From Lachnospiraceae bacterium (GTDB taxonomy: Bacteria; Bacillota; Clostridia; Lachnospirales; Lachnospiraceae): 39,248 bases of DNA. The notes below the pieces were generated by a model. It made no database searches. It had not been told where the DNA came from and saw only the letters and a list, made by a program, of their open reading frames with translations. Each line of letters starts with the position of its first letter. Positions within the stretch are counted from its first letter, which is position 1. Below, piece by piece: positions 29,675 to 37,656 of the stretch. The stretch spans positions 1-39,248 of the forward strand of contig VSNH01000016.1 of NCBI GenBank assembly GCA_009774215.1, in the 5' to 3' direction. The translations under genes and the position numbers were made by a program.

Positions 29675-31885
29675 TTATTTTTCCTTAAGATGCATAATCC
29701 GCGCCTTGAAATCCCCGCTGATCGGCGGCACATGGATCCCCGCATAGTGCAGCGTATCGCCCCTGTACGCGGTCTGCCGAATCTCAGGCCAGTCCGCCGC
29801 GTTCTCGATCACATAGGTTTTCTCCGGGTCAAGCCCCGGAATGCATATCCTTCTGCTGTGGACGTTGGGTCTGCCAAGCACCTGCACATAAGTGACAAGC
29901 GCCTCGCTTTGATCCTTTGCCACCACCGCGTAGCAGTCATAAAAATGATTGTCCGCATAGTGCGCAATGCGATAGTAATCACCCTGCCGCACCAGATCAT
30001 TATATTTATGGTACATGGCCACCTGTTCCGGGATCCTGTTCCGATCCGCCTCGGGAATCTTCGTCACATCCAGTTCATAGCCGAAGGTGCCCGCCAGCGC
30101 CACATAGCCCCTCGTCTCAAAGGGCGTTGTCCTGCCCACCGTGTGGTTCGGGCAGTCGGACACGTGCGCGCCCATGGTGGACAGCGGATAAACGAGCGCC
30201 GTGCCCGCCTGAATGGACAGCCGCTCGATCGCGTCCGCATCATCGGAGCACCAAATCTGAGGGCTGTAATAGAGCATGCCCGGATCAAATCTCGCCCCGC
30301 CGCCGGAGCAGTTCTCCAAAAGTAGATTCGGGAAGTCCGTAATCAGCCACTCCTGCATCTCATAGAGCGCAAGCGTCTGCCTGTGCACCAGCTCGCCCTG
30401 CCTGTCCGCCGGAAGACCCAAGCTTCCGAGATCGGAAAGCTGCCGGTTCATGTCCCACTTCACATATTCAATATTCGCGCTGCGGAGCACCGCCGCAATC
30501 CTGTCGTAGACACAGTCGCGCACTTCCTTGCGGGTCAAGTCGAGCACGTACTGGTTTCTGGCAAGGCTCCCCACCCTGCCGGGAATCTGAATGGCCCAAT
30601 CGGGATGCTCTCTGTACAGATCGGAATCAGGGGAAATCATTTCCGGCTCCACCCAGATACCGAACTTCATCCCCAGCTTATTGACCTCATCCACCAAATA
30701 TTTCAAGCCGCCCTTGATCTTGGACTCATTCACAAACCAGTCGCCAAGACTGGAATTGTCATCGTTTCTGTGCCCGAACCACCCGTCGTCCATCACCAGC
30801 ATTTCTATGCCGAGCGCGGAAGCCTGCCTGGCGATATCTAAGAGCTTATCCGTGTCAAAGTCGAAGTAGGTCGCTTCCCAGTTGTTGATCAGAATCGGCC
30901 GCTTTTTATCCTTATAAATGCCCCGAATCAAGTGATTCCTGTAAAGCTCATGGAAGTTTCTCGTCATGCCTCCCAGACCTTTTGCCGAATACACGCAGAT
31001 CACCTCCGGCGCCTGGAAGCGCTCGCCCGGCTCCAGCTTCCAGCAGAAATCCTCCGGGTGAATACCCATCATGGCGCGGATGCTGCCAAACTGGCTCTCC
31101 TCAATCTGCGCGATGAAATTGCCGGAATAAACGAAATTCATGGCGTAAACATCGCCCGCCTCCTCCGTGGCCGTCCTGCTCTTCCACGCCATAAAAGGAT
31201 GCTCCTGATGGCTGGACTCCCCTCGCACCGAACCGACGCTCTGCTTTCCTTTCCTAATCGGACATGTCTGGATGGCGCGCTCTCTCGCCCAGGAGCCGTG
31301 CAGGGTAATCACCTCGTAATCGGCATTGTCCATATCCATGCAGGCGGATAATACCTTCGTCAAATAAATCGCATCGCCGCCGTTATTGATCACTTTCACA
31401 CTTCTTGCAATCGCATCCGTGTCCGCAAAAATGCTGTAGGATAAAACCACCTGCAATTTCAGAATTGAATCCTCACAGACGATATCCAGTGTCTTACACT
31501 CGTCATTTCCGCCAAAGGTAGCTGGAAGTCCGTCAAGTGCCTCCTTGCCGTCGTAAATGCGGTGCGACACGTAAGAGAGTGACACGCCCGTATGACCGCC
31601 CATCGTCCGCACGGAAAAAGCGCCCTCCCGATAATCCCCCAGATTATGTCCCGTATATTCCATCGGAAAGGTATCCAAAAAGGAGGTTCTGTCTCTATTG
31701 TTTTCCGAGGGCACAAAGGGCGGCTCCCCCGTGCGCATCAGATACGCCAAATCGTCCGACCCAAGGAGCCTGCCGTAATACACATGCCCCAAAAAGTTCT
31801 CCTCGTCCACCACGCCGATACAGTAGCTTGTGTTGGGCGTGTCCAGTTTAAAGATTCCATTTTTTTCGTTGTAGGTAATGTTCAT
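29675..31885 (-). CDS. Alpha-galactosidase, glycoside hydrolase family 36
   Basis: A 736-residue enzyme with the GH36 layout: an N-terminal beta-sandwich, a TIM barrel with NNWEATYFDFDTDKLLDIAR, VMDDGWFGHRNDDNSSLGDW, GIWVEPEMISPDSDLYREHP and the nucleophile Asp in EYVKWDMNRQLSD. The acid/base Asp is in the YYSPQIWCSDDADAIER region, after LLENCSGGGARFDPGM. It removes terminal alpha-galactose from raffinose-type sugars or galactosides. No signal peptide is present, so it acts on imported substrate. The ATG at 31885 has AAAGGA upstream; the longer frame is not needed. It is the last gene of a pfkB-glpK-aga run. Confidence 0.94.
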   Translation of the reverse strand: MNITYNEKNGIFKLDTPNTSYCIGVVDEENFLGHVYYGRLLGSDDLAYLMRTGEPPFVPSENNRDRTSFLDTFPMEYTGHNLGDYREGAFSVRTMGGHTGVSLSYVSHRIYDGKEALDGLPATFGGNDECKTLDIVCEDSILKLQVVLSYSIFADTDAIARSVKVINNGGDAIYLTKVLSACMDMDNADYEVITLHGSWARERAIQTCPIRKGKQSVGSVRGESSHQEHPFMAWKSRTATEEAGDVYAMNFVYSGNFIAQIEESQFGSIRAMMGIHPEDFCWKLEPGERFQAPEVICVYSAKGLGGMTRNFHELYRNHLIRGIYKDKKRPILINNWEATYFDFDTDKLLDIARQASALGIEMLVMDDGWFGHRNDDNSSLGDWFVNESKIKGGLKYLVDEVNKLGMKFGIWVEPEMISPDSDLYREHPDWAIQIPGRVGSLARNQYVLDLTRKEVRDCVYDRIAAVLRSANIEYVKWDMNRQLSDLGSLGLPADRQGELVHRQTLALYEMQEWLITDFPNLLLENCSGGGARFDPGMLYYSPQIWCSDDADAIERLSIQAGTALVYPLSTMGAHVSDCPNHTVGRTTPFETRGYVALAGTFGYELDVTKIPEADRNRIPEQVAMYHKYNDLVRQGDYYRIAHYADNHFYDCYAVVAKDQSEALVTYVQVLGRPNVHSRRICIPGLDPEKTYVIENAADWPEIRQTAYRGDTLHYAGIHVPPISGDFKARIMHLKEK

Positions 31886-31968
31886 ATTCCGATTCCTTTC
31901 TACTGTTTGCCACAGTGCCATCCGGCTTACAGGCAATCATCCTGCTGTCGTTGCATATATCGCATTCT

Positions 31969-33468
31969 TTAATCACCGCTTTCCGCCCATGCCAGCGCGC
32001 ATCTGACGGCCCGTTTCCATCCTTTTACAAGCTGTTCCCTTGTCTTTTCTTCCATCGCCGCGTCAAACCGCTTTCCGAGCTGCCAGTTCTCGCTGATCTC
32101 CTCTTTATCCTTCCAATATCCCACCGAGAGTCCCGCCAGATACGCCGCGCCAAGAGCCGTCGTCTCGATACAGCTCGGACGGTGCACCGCCCGTCCCGTG
32201 ATGTCCGCCTGAAACTGCATCAAAAAATCGTTGGCGCTGGCGCCGCCGTCCACCTTCAGTTCACGGAACGGAATCCCTGCGTCCTTCTCCATCGCCTTCA
32301 GCACATCCATGGACTGGTAAGCAATGGACTCCAACACCGCCCGCACAAAATGCTCCTTCTGGCAGCCGCGTGTAATACCCACCACAGTGCCCCGCGCGTA
32401 AGGATTCCAGTAGGGCGTCCCCATGCCCACAAAGGCAGGAACCACATAAACCCCGTTTGTATCAGGCACACGCATGGCATATTTTTCGGAATGCTGCGCT
32501 ATTTTCATCATCCGCATCTCGTCCCGCATCCACTGTACCGCCGCGCCTGCCACAAACACGCTGCCCTCCAGCGCATATGACGGCTCTAAAGTATTCCCCG
32601 CCGCCATTGTGGTGAGCAGGCCGCTCCCGGAAGCAATCGCCTCTCCGCCTGTATGCATCAGGAGAAAGCATCCCGTACCGTATGTATTTTTCACCTGGCC
32701 TGGCGCAAAGCAGCATTGACCGAAAAGCGCCGCCTGCTGGTCGCCCGCTGCCCCCGCGATGGGAACGGGCGCACCGAAAATACTCGCGTCGCTCTCACCG
32801 AACACCGTCCCCGAGGGCTTCACCTCCGGCAGCATCCGGCGGGGAATCCGCAGCATGGAAAGAAGCTCTTCGTCCCACGCAAGCGTGTGAATATTGTACA
32901 ACATAGTGCGGGAAGCATTGGTGTAATCCGTGGCGTGCACCGCACCCTTCGTCATATTCCAAATCAGCCAGGAATCCACCGTGCCGAACAATAGTTCTCC
33001 GCGCTCCGCTCTCTCCCGCGCCCCTTCCACATGATCCAGAATCCAGGCAATCTTGCTTCCTGAAAAATAAGCGTCAGGCACCAGCCCGGTCTTCGCCCGT
33101 ATCGTTTCCGCATAGCCCTGCGCCTTCAATCCGTCAATAAATTCCGCCGTCCTGCGGCACTGCCACACGATTGCATTGTACACCGGCTCGCCGGTTTCCC
33201 TGTCCCACACAATCGTCGTCTCACGCTGGTTCGTGATGCCGATGCCCGCAAGGCACGAGGCATCCGCGCCGATCCCCGCCATCGCTTCAATCGCCACAGC
33301 AAGCTGGGACGCCCATATCTCGCGGGGATTATGCTCCACCCAGCCTGCCTGCGGGTAAATCTGGGTAAACTCCTTCTGCGCCATGCTGCAGATATTACCC
33401 CTTTTATCAAACAAAATACAGCGGGAGCTGGTCGTTCCCTGATCCAGAGCCATGATATAACGTTGCAT
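31969..33468 (-). CDS. glpK: Glycerol kinase
   Basis: A 499-residue FGGY kinase starting MQRYIMALDQGTTSSRCILF. It has AGWVEHNPREIW, GITNQRETTIVWDRETGEPV, NAIVWQCRRTAEFI, ATDYTNASRTMLYNI, AGAAGDQQAALFGQCCFAPG and KNTYGTGCFLLMHTG. These are glycerol kinase signatures that separate it from other FGGY sugar kinases. It makes sn-glycerol 3-phosphate from glycerol and ATP. The ATG at 33468 has a perfect AGGAGG seven bases upstream and gives the standard length. No glpF, glpD or glpO is adjacent; instead it sits between a PfkB kinase and an alpha-galactosidase. Confidence 0.95.
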   Translation of the reverse strand: MQRYIMALDQGTTSSRCILFDKRGNICSMAQKEFTQIYPQAGWVEHNPREIWASQLAVAIEAMAGIGADASCLAGIGITNQRETTIVWDRETGEPVYNAIVWQCRRTAEFIDGLKAQGYAETIRAKTGLVPDAYFSGSKIAWILDHVEGARERAERGELLFGTVDSWLIWNMTKGAVHATDYTNASRTMLYNIHTLAWDEELLSMLRIPRRMLPEVKPSGTVFGESDASIFGAPVPIAGAAGDQQAALFGQCCFAPGQVKNTYGTGCFLLMHTGGEAIASGSGLLTTMAAGNTLEPSYALEGSVFVAGAAVQWMRDEMRMMKIAQHSEKYAMRVPDTNGVYVVPAFVGMGTPYWNPYARGTVVGITRGCQKEHFVRAVLESIAYQSMDVLKAMEKDAGIPFRELKVDGGASANDFLMQFQADITGRAVHRPSCIETTALGAAYLAGLSVGYWKDKEEISENWQLGKRFDAAMEEKTREQLVKGWKRAVRCALAWAESGD

Positions 33469-33545
33469 CCTTACCTCCTGCAAAATAACTTTATTTAGTA
33501 TATAATATCCGGCGGCCGTTCGTCTATAGTTATCTTCCCGCCTTC

Positions 33546-34466
33546 TCATCCTTTCTCCCGGAGCATTATGCTTTTATATACCGTTTCCACCTCTTCACGC
33601 GTGGCCAGCAATTCGGAAAACGCGCTGGCGCTTCCCGCAGAAATCCCCATGCGGAATGCATGTCCATAATCTTTATTCTGCATCCATCCCGCCAGAAATC
33701 CGGCTACCATGGAGTCTCCCGCCCCCACAGCGTTGACCAGCGTCCCCCTAGGCGCAGGAAGCTCATGCACATCCCCCGCCGCATCCACCAAAACCGCGCC
33801 CTGACCGGACATGGATACGAGCACGTTCTCCGCCCCCTTTTCCTGCAGCTTTCGCGCATAGGGAATCACTTCCTGCCTTGTGCGCAGCTCCACGGCGAAT
33901 ATTTCTCCCAGCTCGTGATTGTTCGGTTTCACAAGAAACGGCCGATACTGCAGCACATTTAAGAGCAGCTCTTTTGTGGCATCGACCACAAACAGAATAC
34001 CCCTTTCGGAAAGCCGTCCTAAAATATCGCTGTAGATGGAGTCGGAAAGGCATTGGGGAATACTGCCCGCCAAAACAAGAACATCCCCCGCCCGCAGCTG
34101 ATCCAGCTTCCCATAGAGCTGTTCCACACAATTCTCCGTAATATCCGGTCCCATGCCGTTAATTTCCGTGCCATCATAGTCCTTCAGCTTGACATTAATT
34201 CTGGAAAACCCGTTATCGACACGGATAAAATCGGTGCGCAGTCCCATAGCCGCCGTTTCCCTCTCAATCTTTTCCCCCGTAAATCCGGCGATAAAACCAA
34301 GCGCCGTATTTTCTACCCCAAGATTGCGCAGCACAATAGAGACATTGATGCCCTTACCGCCAGGGAACAACTGCTCCCCGGTCGTACGGTTTGTCTTTCC
34401 CATGGCAAAGTCATGCATGGAAACAATATAGTCCAAAGACGGATTAAAAGTTACTGTATAAATCAT
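33546..34466 (-). CDS. 1-phosphofructokinase / PfkB-family sugar-phosphate kinase
   Basis: A 306-residue PfkB (ribokinase-fold) kinase starting MIYTVTFNPSLDYIV. It has FPGGKGINVSIVLRNLG, LVLAGSIPQCLSDSIYSDIL, LVKPNNHELGEIF and the ATP/anion-hole motif GTLVNAVGAGDSMVAGFLAG. It best resembles 1-phosphofructokinase (FruK), but tagatose-6-phosphate kinase (LacC) has the same layout and would fit beside an alpha-galactosidase. No fru or lac PTS gene is adjacent. The ATG at 34466 follows GGAGA. It heads the minus-strand operon with glpK 77 bp downstream. Confidence 0.85.
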   Translation of the reverse strand: MIYTVTFNPSLDYIVSMHDFAMGKTNRTTGEQLFPGGKGINVSIVLRNLGVENTALGFIAGFTGEKIERETAAMGLRTDFIRVDNGFSRINVKLKDYDGTEINGMGPDITENCVEQLYGKLDQLRAGDVLVLAGSIPQCLSDSIYSDILGRLSERGILFVVDATKELLLNVLQYRPFLVKPNNHELGEIFAVELRTRQEVIPYARKLQEKGAENVLVSMSGQGAVLVDAAGDVHELPAPRGTLVNAVGAGDSMVAGFLAGWMQNKDYGHAFRMGISAGSASAFSELLATREEVETVYKSIMLREKG

Positions 34467-34528
34467 AATTTGTCTCCATGAGCCCTGCGAACATGTCCGC
34501 ATGTCCATTGAACCCTCAAATCCGGAAC

Positions 34529-34543
34529 GAAAGATTTTCTTTC
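34529..34543. promoter_or_regulatory. Possible operator in the pfkB leader
   Basis: GAAAGA-TTT-TCTTTC is a perfect inverted repeat between the pfkB promoter and ribosome binding site. It could bind a sugar-responsive repressor, but no regulator gene is nearby and such short repeats arise by chance. Confidence 0.25.
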
Positions 34544-34579
34544 ATCCTTTCTTCCATTTCAAAGCGATATACTTTTTTT

Positions 34580-34585
34580 ATTGTA
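34580..34585 (-). promoter_or_regulatory. Possible extended -10 of the pfkB-glpK-aga operon
   Basis: On the minus strand TGTTACAAT is an extended -10 motif (TACAAT at 34585-34580). The -35 at 17 bases (TGGAAA) is poor. Confidence 0.45.
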
Positions 34586-34602
34586 ACAGTTTTCTTATCT
34601 GA

Positions 34603-34632
34603 TTTCCATTCAGAATAAAAACGTGCTACAAT
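34603..34632 (+). promoter_or_regulatory. Promoter of the AEC permease gene
   Basis: TTTCCA (34603-34608), 18 bases, and TACAAT (34627-34632), the latter preceded by TGC to form an extended -10. It is divergent from the pfkB promoter about 40 bases away. Confidence 0.5.
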
Positions 34633-34669
34633 GGAAACTGTCAAATTTTGAGAAAAGAGGCGCACATCA

Positions 34670-35716
34670 ATGAGTATCGCAGTTGTATTACAGCAGATGG
34701 TTATCATCTTTATACTGATCGGCATCGGCATGATCCTTTATCGGCGGGGAATGATTTCGGAGGAAGGCTCCAAACAAATTTCCGGCCTGATTATCAACGT
34801 CACCAACCCCGCGCTCCTAATCTGCTCCGCTCTGGAGGAGGGCCCCAAGGCGTCCCTGCGGGAGCTTGGCATTGCGTTAGCCGTCTACGCCGTTATTTTT
34901 GTCATCCTGATCGCCTTCGGCTTCCTGCTCCCCCATATTCTGCGCGTGCCAAAAAACCTGCACTACGCCTATCAGATGCTGACCGTTTTCGGCAACGTCG
35001 GCTTTATCGGTATCCCCCTCGCCTCCGCGGTGCTTGGCAGCGAATCCCTGATTTTCGTATCTATCTTTAACCTGCTTTTTAATCTGCTGATCTATACATT
35101 CGGTATTTCCCTGTTACAGCGGGCCGCCGGGCAGACAGCAGACGGAGACGCTGCGCCGTCCGCAGCGCAGGCGGACAAGGGATTTGCCGTCTCGGCAAAG
35201 CAGGCAGACAGAGACTCGGCTGGCCCGGCAGGACAATCGGAATGGAACGCCGCACCTCCTGCCCCCGGCCGACTGAAAAAACTCATCAACGCGGGAACGA
35301 TATCCGCCGCAGTCACCATACTGTTTTACCTGGGAAATTTCCCCGTGCCCGTGATCATTTCGTCCACCCTCGCCTACGCCGGACGCGCCACCACCCTTTT
35401 ATCCATGCTGGTGCTGGGCGTCTCCGTGGCGCAGATGGCGCCGAAGGACATTTTCTCCCACCCGAAGCTCTACGCCTTTACCCTGCTCCGGCAGATTCTC
35501 GTGCCCATCGGCTGCGTTTTGCTGATGCGTGTGTTCCTCGATCACAGACTGATTTTAAACACCATGCTCCTGATGGTCGCGGTTCCCGCCGCCAACATGC
35601 CCCTCATGCTGGCCAAACAGATGGATATGGACACGGAATCCATTTCACAGGGCATCATTCTGACGACCGTGTTAAGCCTTGTGACGGTGCCGCTGGCATG
35701 TCTGTTTCTCCAATGA
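34670..35716 (+). CDS. AEC family transporter (auxin efflux carrier type)
   Basis: A 348-residue membrane protein with about ten hydrophobic segments and the AEC pattern: N-terminal FILIGIGMILYRRGMISEEG, LIINVTNPALLICSAL, VFGNVGFIGIPLASAVLG, later STLAYAGRATTLLSMLVLG and a C-terminal VAVPAANMPLMLAKQMDMD. Relatives such as MleP/MdcF transport malate, malonate or other organic acids; the substrate here is unknown. The central loop (about residues 153-200) is low-complexity with repeated AQAD/KQAD motifs, longer than usual. GAGG lies nine bases before the ATG. It is divergent from the pfkB-glpK-aga operon. Confidence 0.9.
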   Translation: MSIAVVLQQMVIIFILIGIGMILYRRGMISEEGSKQISGLIINVTNPALLICSALEEGPKASLRELGIALAVYAVIFVILIAFGFLLPHILRVPKNLHYAYQMLTVFGNVGFIGIPLASAVLGSESLIFVSIFNLLFNLLIYTFGISLLQRAAGQTADGDAAPSAAQADKGFAVSAKQADRDSAGPAGQSEWNAAPPAPGRLKKLINAGTISAAVTILFYLGNFPVPVIISSTLAYAGRATTLLSMLVLGVSVAQMAPKDIFSHPKLYAFTLLRQILVPIGCVLLMRVFLDHRLILNTMLLMVAVPAANMPLMLAKQMDMDTESISQGIILTTVLSLVTVPLACLFLQ

Positions 35717-35801
35717 TATGCCTCCGCCTGGCCAAATACCCTGTTCGCATTATTTTCAGTCCCGGCATCGGCAAAATGGCCTGCTCTCACCGAACGCTTT
35801 T

Positions 35802-35830
35802 TTTACATTCGACATAAAATAAAGTAAAAC
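35802..35830 (+). promoter_or_regulatory. Possible promoter of the DUF4474-phosphoesterase pair
   Basis: TTTACA (35802-35807), 17 bases, and TAAAAC (35825-35830). The -10 is weak. No strong terminator separates it from the AEC gene, so readthrough is also possible. Confidence 0.3.
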
Positions 35831-35848
35831 GACACAGGATATCCAATT

Positions 35849-36754
35849 ATGTATATTCTAATCTTTGCTTTACTTCTCGCAGCCATTCTCGGCTGTATCT
35901 TCTTTCAATGCCGGCGAAAAAAAATCATCTGTAAAATCAATGCCATGGACTACTGCACCAAATGTTCCCTTCTAAACGAGCTGGTATATCCCTTTGGCTA
36001 TGATTTTCACTGCGACTGCGGCTTCTTTTCCTCCACGGTGGACGCGCCTCAGCGGCAGGCCGGTTACACCCGGCTCTACGACTATATGGCGCCCCGTTTT
36101 CAAATGGTTTTCGATTCCCTCCCGGTCTATTTCGACTACCGGGGCAGAACCTGGCTGATCGAGTTCTGGAAAGGCCAGTACGGCATCAATACCGGGGCGG
36201 AAATCGGTATCTATCACGCCGACTCCATCATTCCCGAGAACGATTACAAAAACGCATGGTTTTCCTGCGCGGAAGAAAATGAAATGCTGGACTGTTCCTT
36301 CCGGCTCTGTAAATGTGAAAACGAGTGTATCTGCAACTCCGGACGCCACTGGTGGCTCACCGCCTTTCTCGTGGGGTGCTTTTCCAGACCCTCCTGCCTC
36401 GCCATGGAGTCCTGCATCTGCTTCCCCAACAGAGAAATGCTCTCCGCCTTTCTGGACGGCCTGAAACGTGCCGACTGCCCGGAAGACTGTCTTTCAGTCA
36501 GAGGCCTCAGCGTCTGCTTCGTTTTCCACAGAGATACCACAAAGTACAATCTGCTGACACGCTTTTGGAGACGCTTTTCCCAGTGGAAAAACAAACTCTT
36601 CTGCAAGCTCTATCTCTGGGTCACACGCCCGTTCCTCTGCACGGAAGACCGTGTCCTGTACCTGTACTATTATCTTCCAAGGGCCTTTCGCAAGCTCCTC
36701 AGACTACGGCGTTTTAACAAGCGCTGTCACAAACGCCGCCACAGGGAGGGCTGA
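35849..36754 (+). CDS. Cysteine-rich DUF4474 family membrane protein
   Basis: 301 residues. An N-terminal membrane helix (about residues 2-21) is followed by a soluble domain with the DUF4474 pattern: RLYDYMAPRFQMVFDSLPVY, FDYRGRTWLIEFWKGQYGIN and TGAEIGIYHADSI. The C-terminus is strongly basic (KLLRLRRFNKRCHKRRHREG). About 23 cysteines are present, many in pairs such as CDC, CKC and CIC, far above average. No known catalytic motif is visible and the family has no assigned function. It is followed after 2 bases by a metallophosphoesterase gene, so the two are co-translated and probably act together. AGGA lies nine bases before the ATG. Confidence 0.75.
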   Translation: MYILIFALLLAAILGCIFFQCRRKKIICKINAMDYCTKCSLLNELVYPFGYDFHCDCGFFSSTVDAPQRQAGYTRLYDYMAPRFQMVFDSLPVYFDYRGRTWLIEFWKGQYGINTGAEIGIYHADSIIPENDYKNAWFSCAEENEMLDCSFRLCKCENECICNSGRHWWLTAFLVGCFSRPSCLAMESCICFPNREMLSAFLDGLKRADCPEDCLSVRGLSVCFVFHRDTTKYNLLTRFWRRFSQWKNKLFCKLYLWVTRPFLCTEDRVLYLYYYLPRAFRKLLRLRRFNKRCHKRRHREG

Positions 36755-36756
36755 CT

Positions 36757-37656
36757 ATGAGCGCTTTCTCGCGTCTTGATCACGCCTTTCAAAATGCCCC
36801 CGCCCTGCCTCTCTCAAACCGTTCCCGCTATGTCCTGATGAGCGACTGTCACAGAGGCATGGGAACCTCCTCCGACAATTTTTTGAAAAATCAGCATCTG
36901 TACTTTGCCGCGCTGGAGCATTATTACCGGCAGGACTTTACCTATATCGAGCTGGGGGATGGGGATGAGCTCTGGGAAAACAGAAGCCTGAAAAATATTA
37001 TTGATGTGCACAGCAACGTCTTCTGGCTTTTCAAACAGTTCTATCAGGAGAATCGACTGTATCTTCTCTACGGCAACCACGACATTGTAAAAAGGAAAAA
37101 GAGCTACCCCGCCAAAAGCTGCGGTACTTTTTTCTGTACGCAGTCCCAGCAGAGGCAGCCCCTTTTTCCTTCCCTCACCTTTTATGAAGGAATCATTCTC
37201 ACCACAGACCTGCTGCCAAACAGCAGGTCTCGCGTAACGCTCTATCTGACGCACGGGCATCAGGCAAGCCTGTTGAACTCCACGCTCTGGCCCCTTTCCC
37301 GTTTCCTCGTCCGCTATATCTGGCGGCCGCTGGAAAATCTGGGTATACTCGACCCTACCAGCGCCGCCAAAAATTATCATGTGAAAAATAAGTGTGAAAT
37401 CCGCTTAGACCAGTGGGCGCAGGAAAACCACCGTATCCTGATTACCGGCCACACCCACCGTCCCATCCTGCCCACTGAACCGGCCAATTACTACAACACG
37501 GGAAGCTGCGTACATCCCCGCTGCATTACCTGCATTGAAATCGAGCGAGGCCTTATGACCTTAGTCAAGTGGAGCATGAATGCCCGCCCCGACAGCACCC
37601 TCTATGTGGCGAGGGAAGTGATTTCCGGCCCAATTGCTATACATTCTGCACCTTAA
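36757..37656 (+). CDS. Metallophosphoesterase
   Basis: A 299-residue calcineurin-like phosphoesterase. Metal motifs in order are SDCHRG (D30, H32), ELGDGDELWE (D68), YGNHD (N107, H108), LTHGHQ and ITGHTHRPI, with a final NTGSCVHPRCITCIEIERG. It resembles UDP-2,3-diacylglucosamine-hydrolase-type and serine/threonine-phosphatase-type members, but the substrate is unknown. The second Asp motif reads GDGDE rather than the common GD-x-x-D/E context. It starts 2 bases after the DUF4474 stop, and its 3' end overlaps the convergent pyruvate kinase gene by 20 bases. Confidence 0.88.
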   Translation: MSAFSRLDHAFQNAPALPLSNRSRYVLMSDCHRGMGTSSDNFLKNQHLYFAALEHYYRQDFTYIELGDGDELWENRSLKNIIDVHSNVFWLFKQFYQENRLYLLYGNHDIVKRKKSYPAKSCGTFFCTQSQQRQPLFPSLTFYEGIILTTDLLPNSRSRVTLYLTHGHQASLLNSTLWPLSRFLVRYIWRPLENLGILDPTSAAKNYHVKNKCEIRLDQWAQENHRILITGHTHRPILPTEPANYYNTGSCVHPRCITCIEIERGLMTLVKWSMNARPDSTLYVAREVISGPIAIHSAP

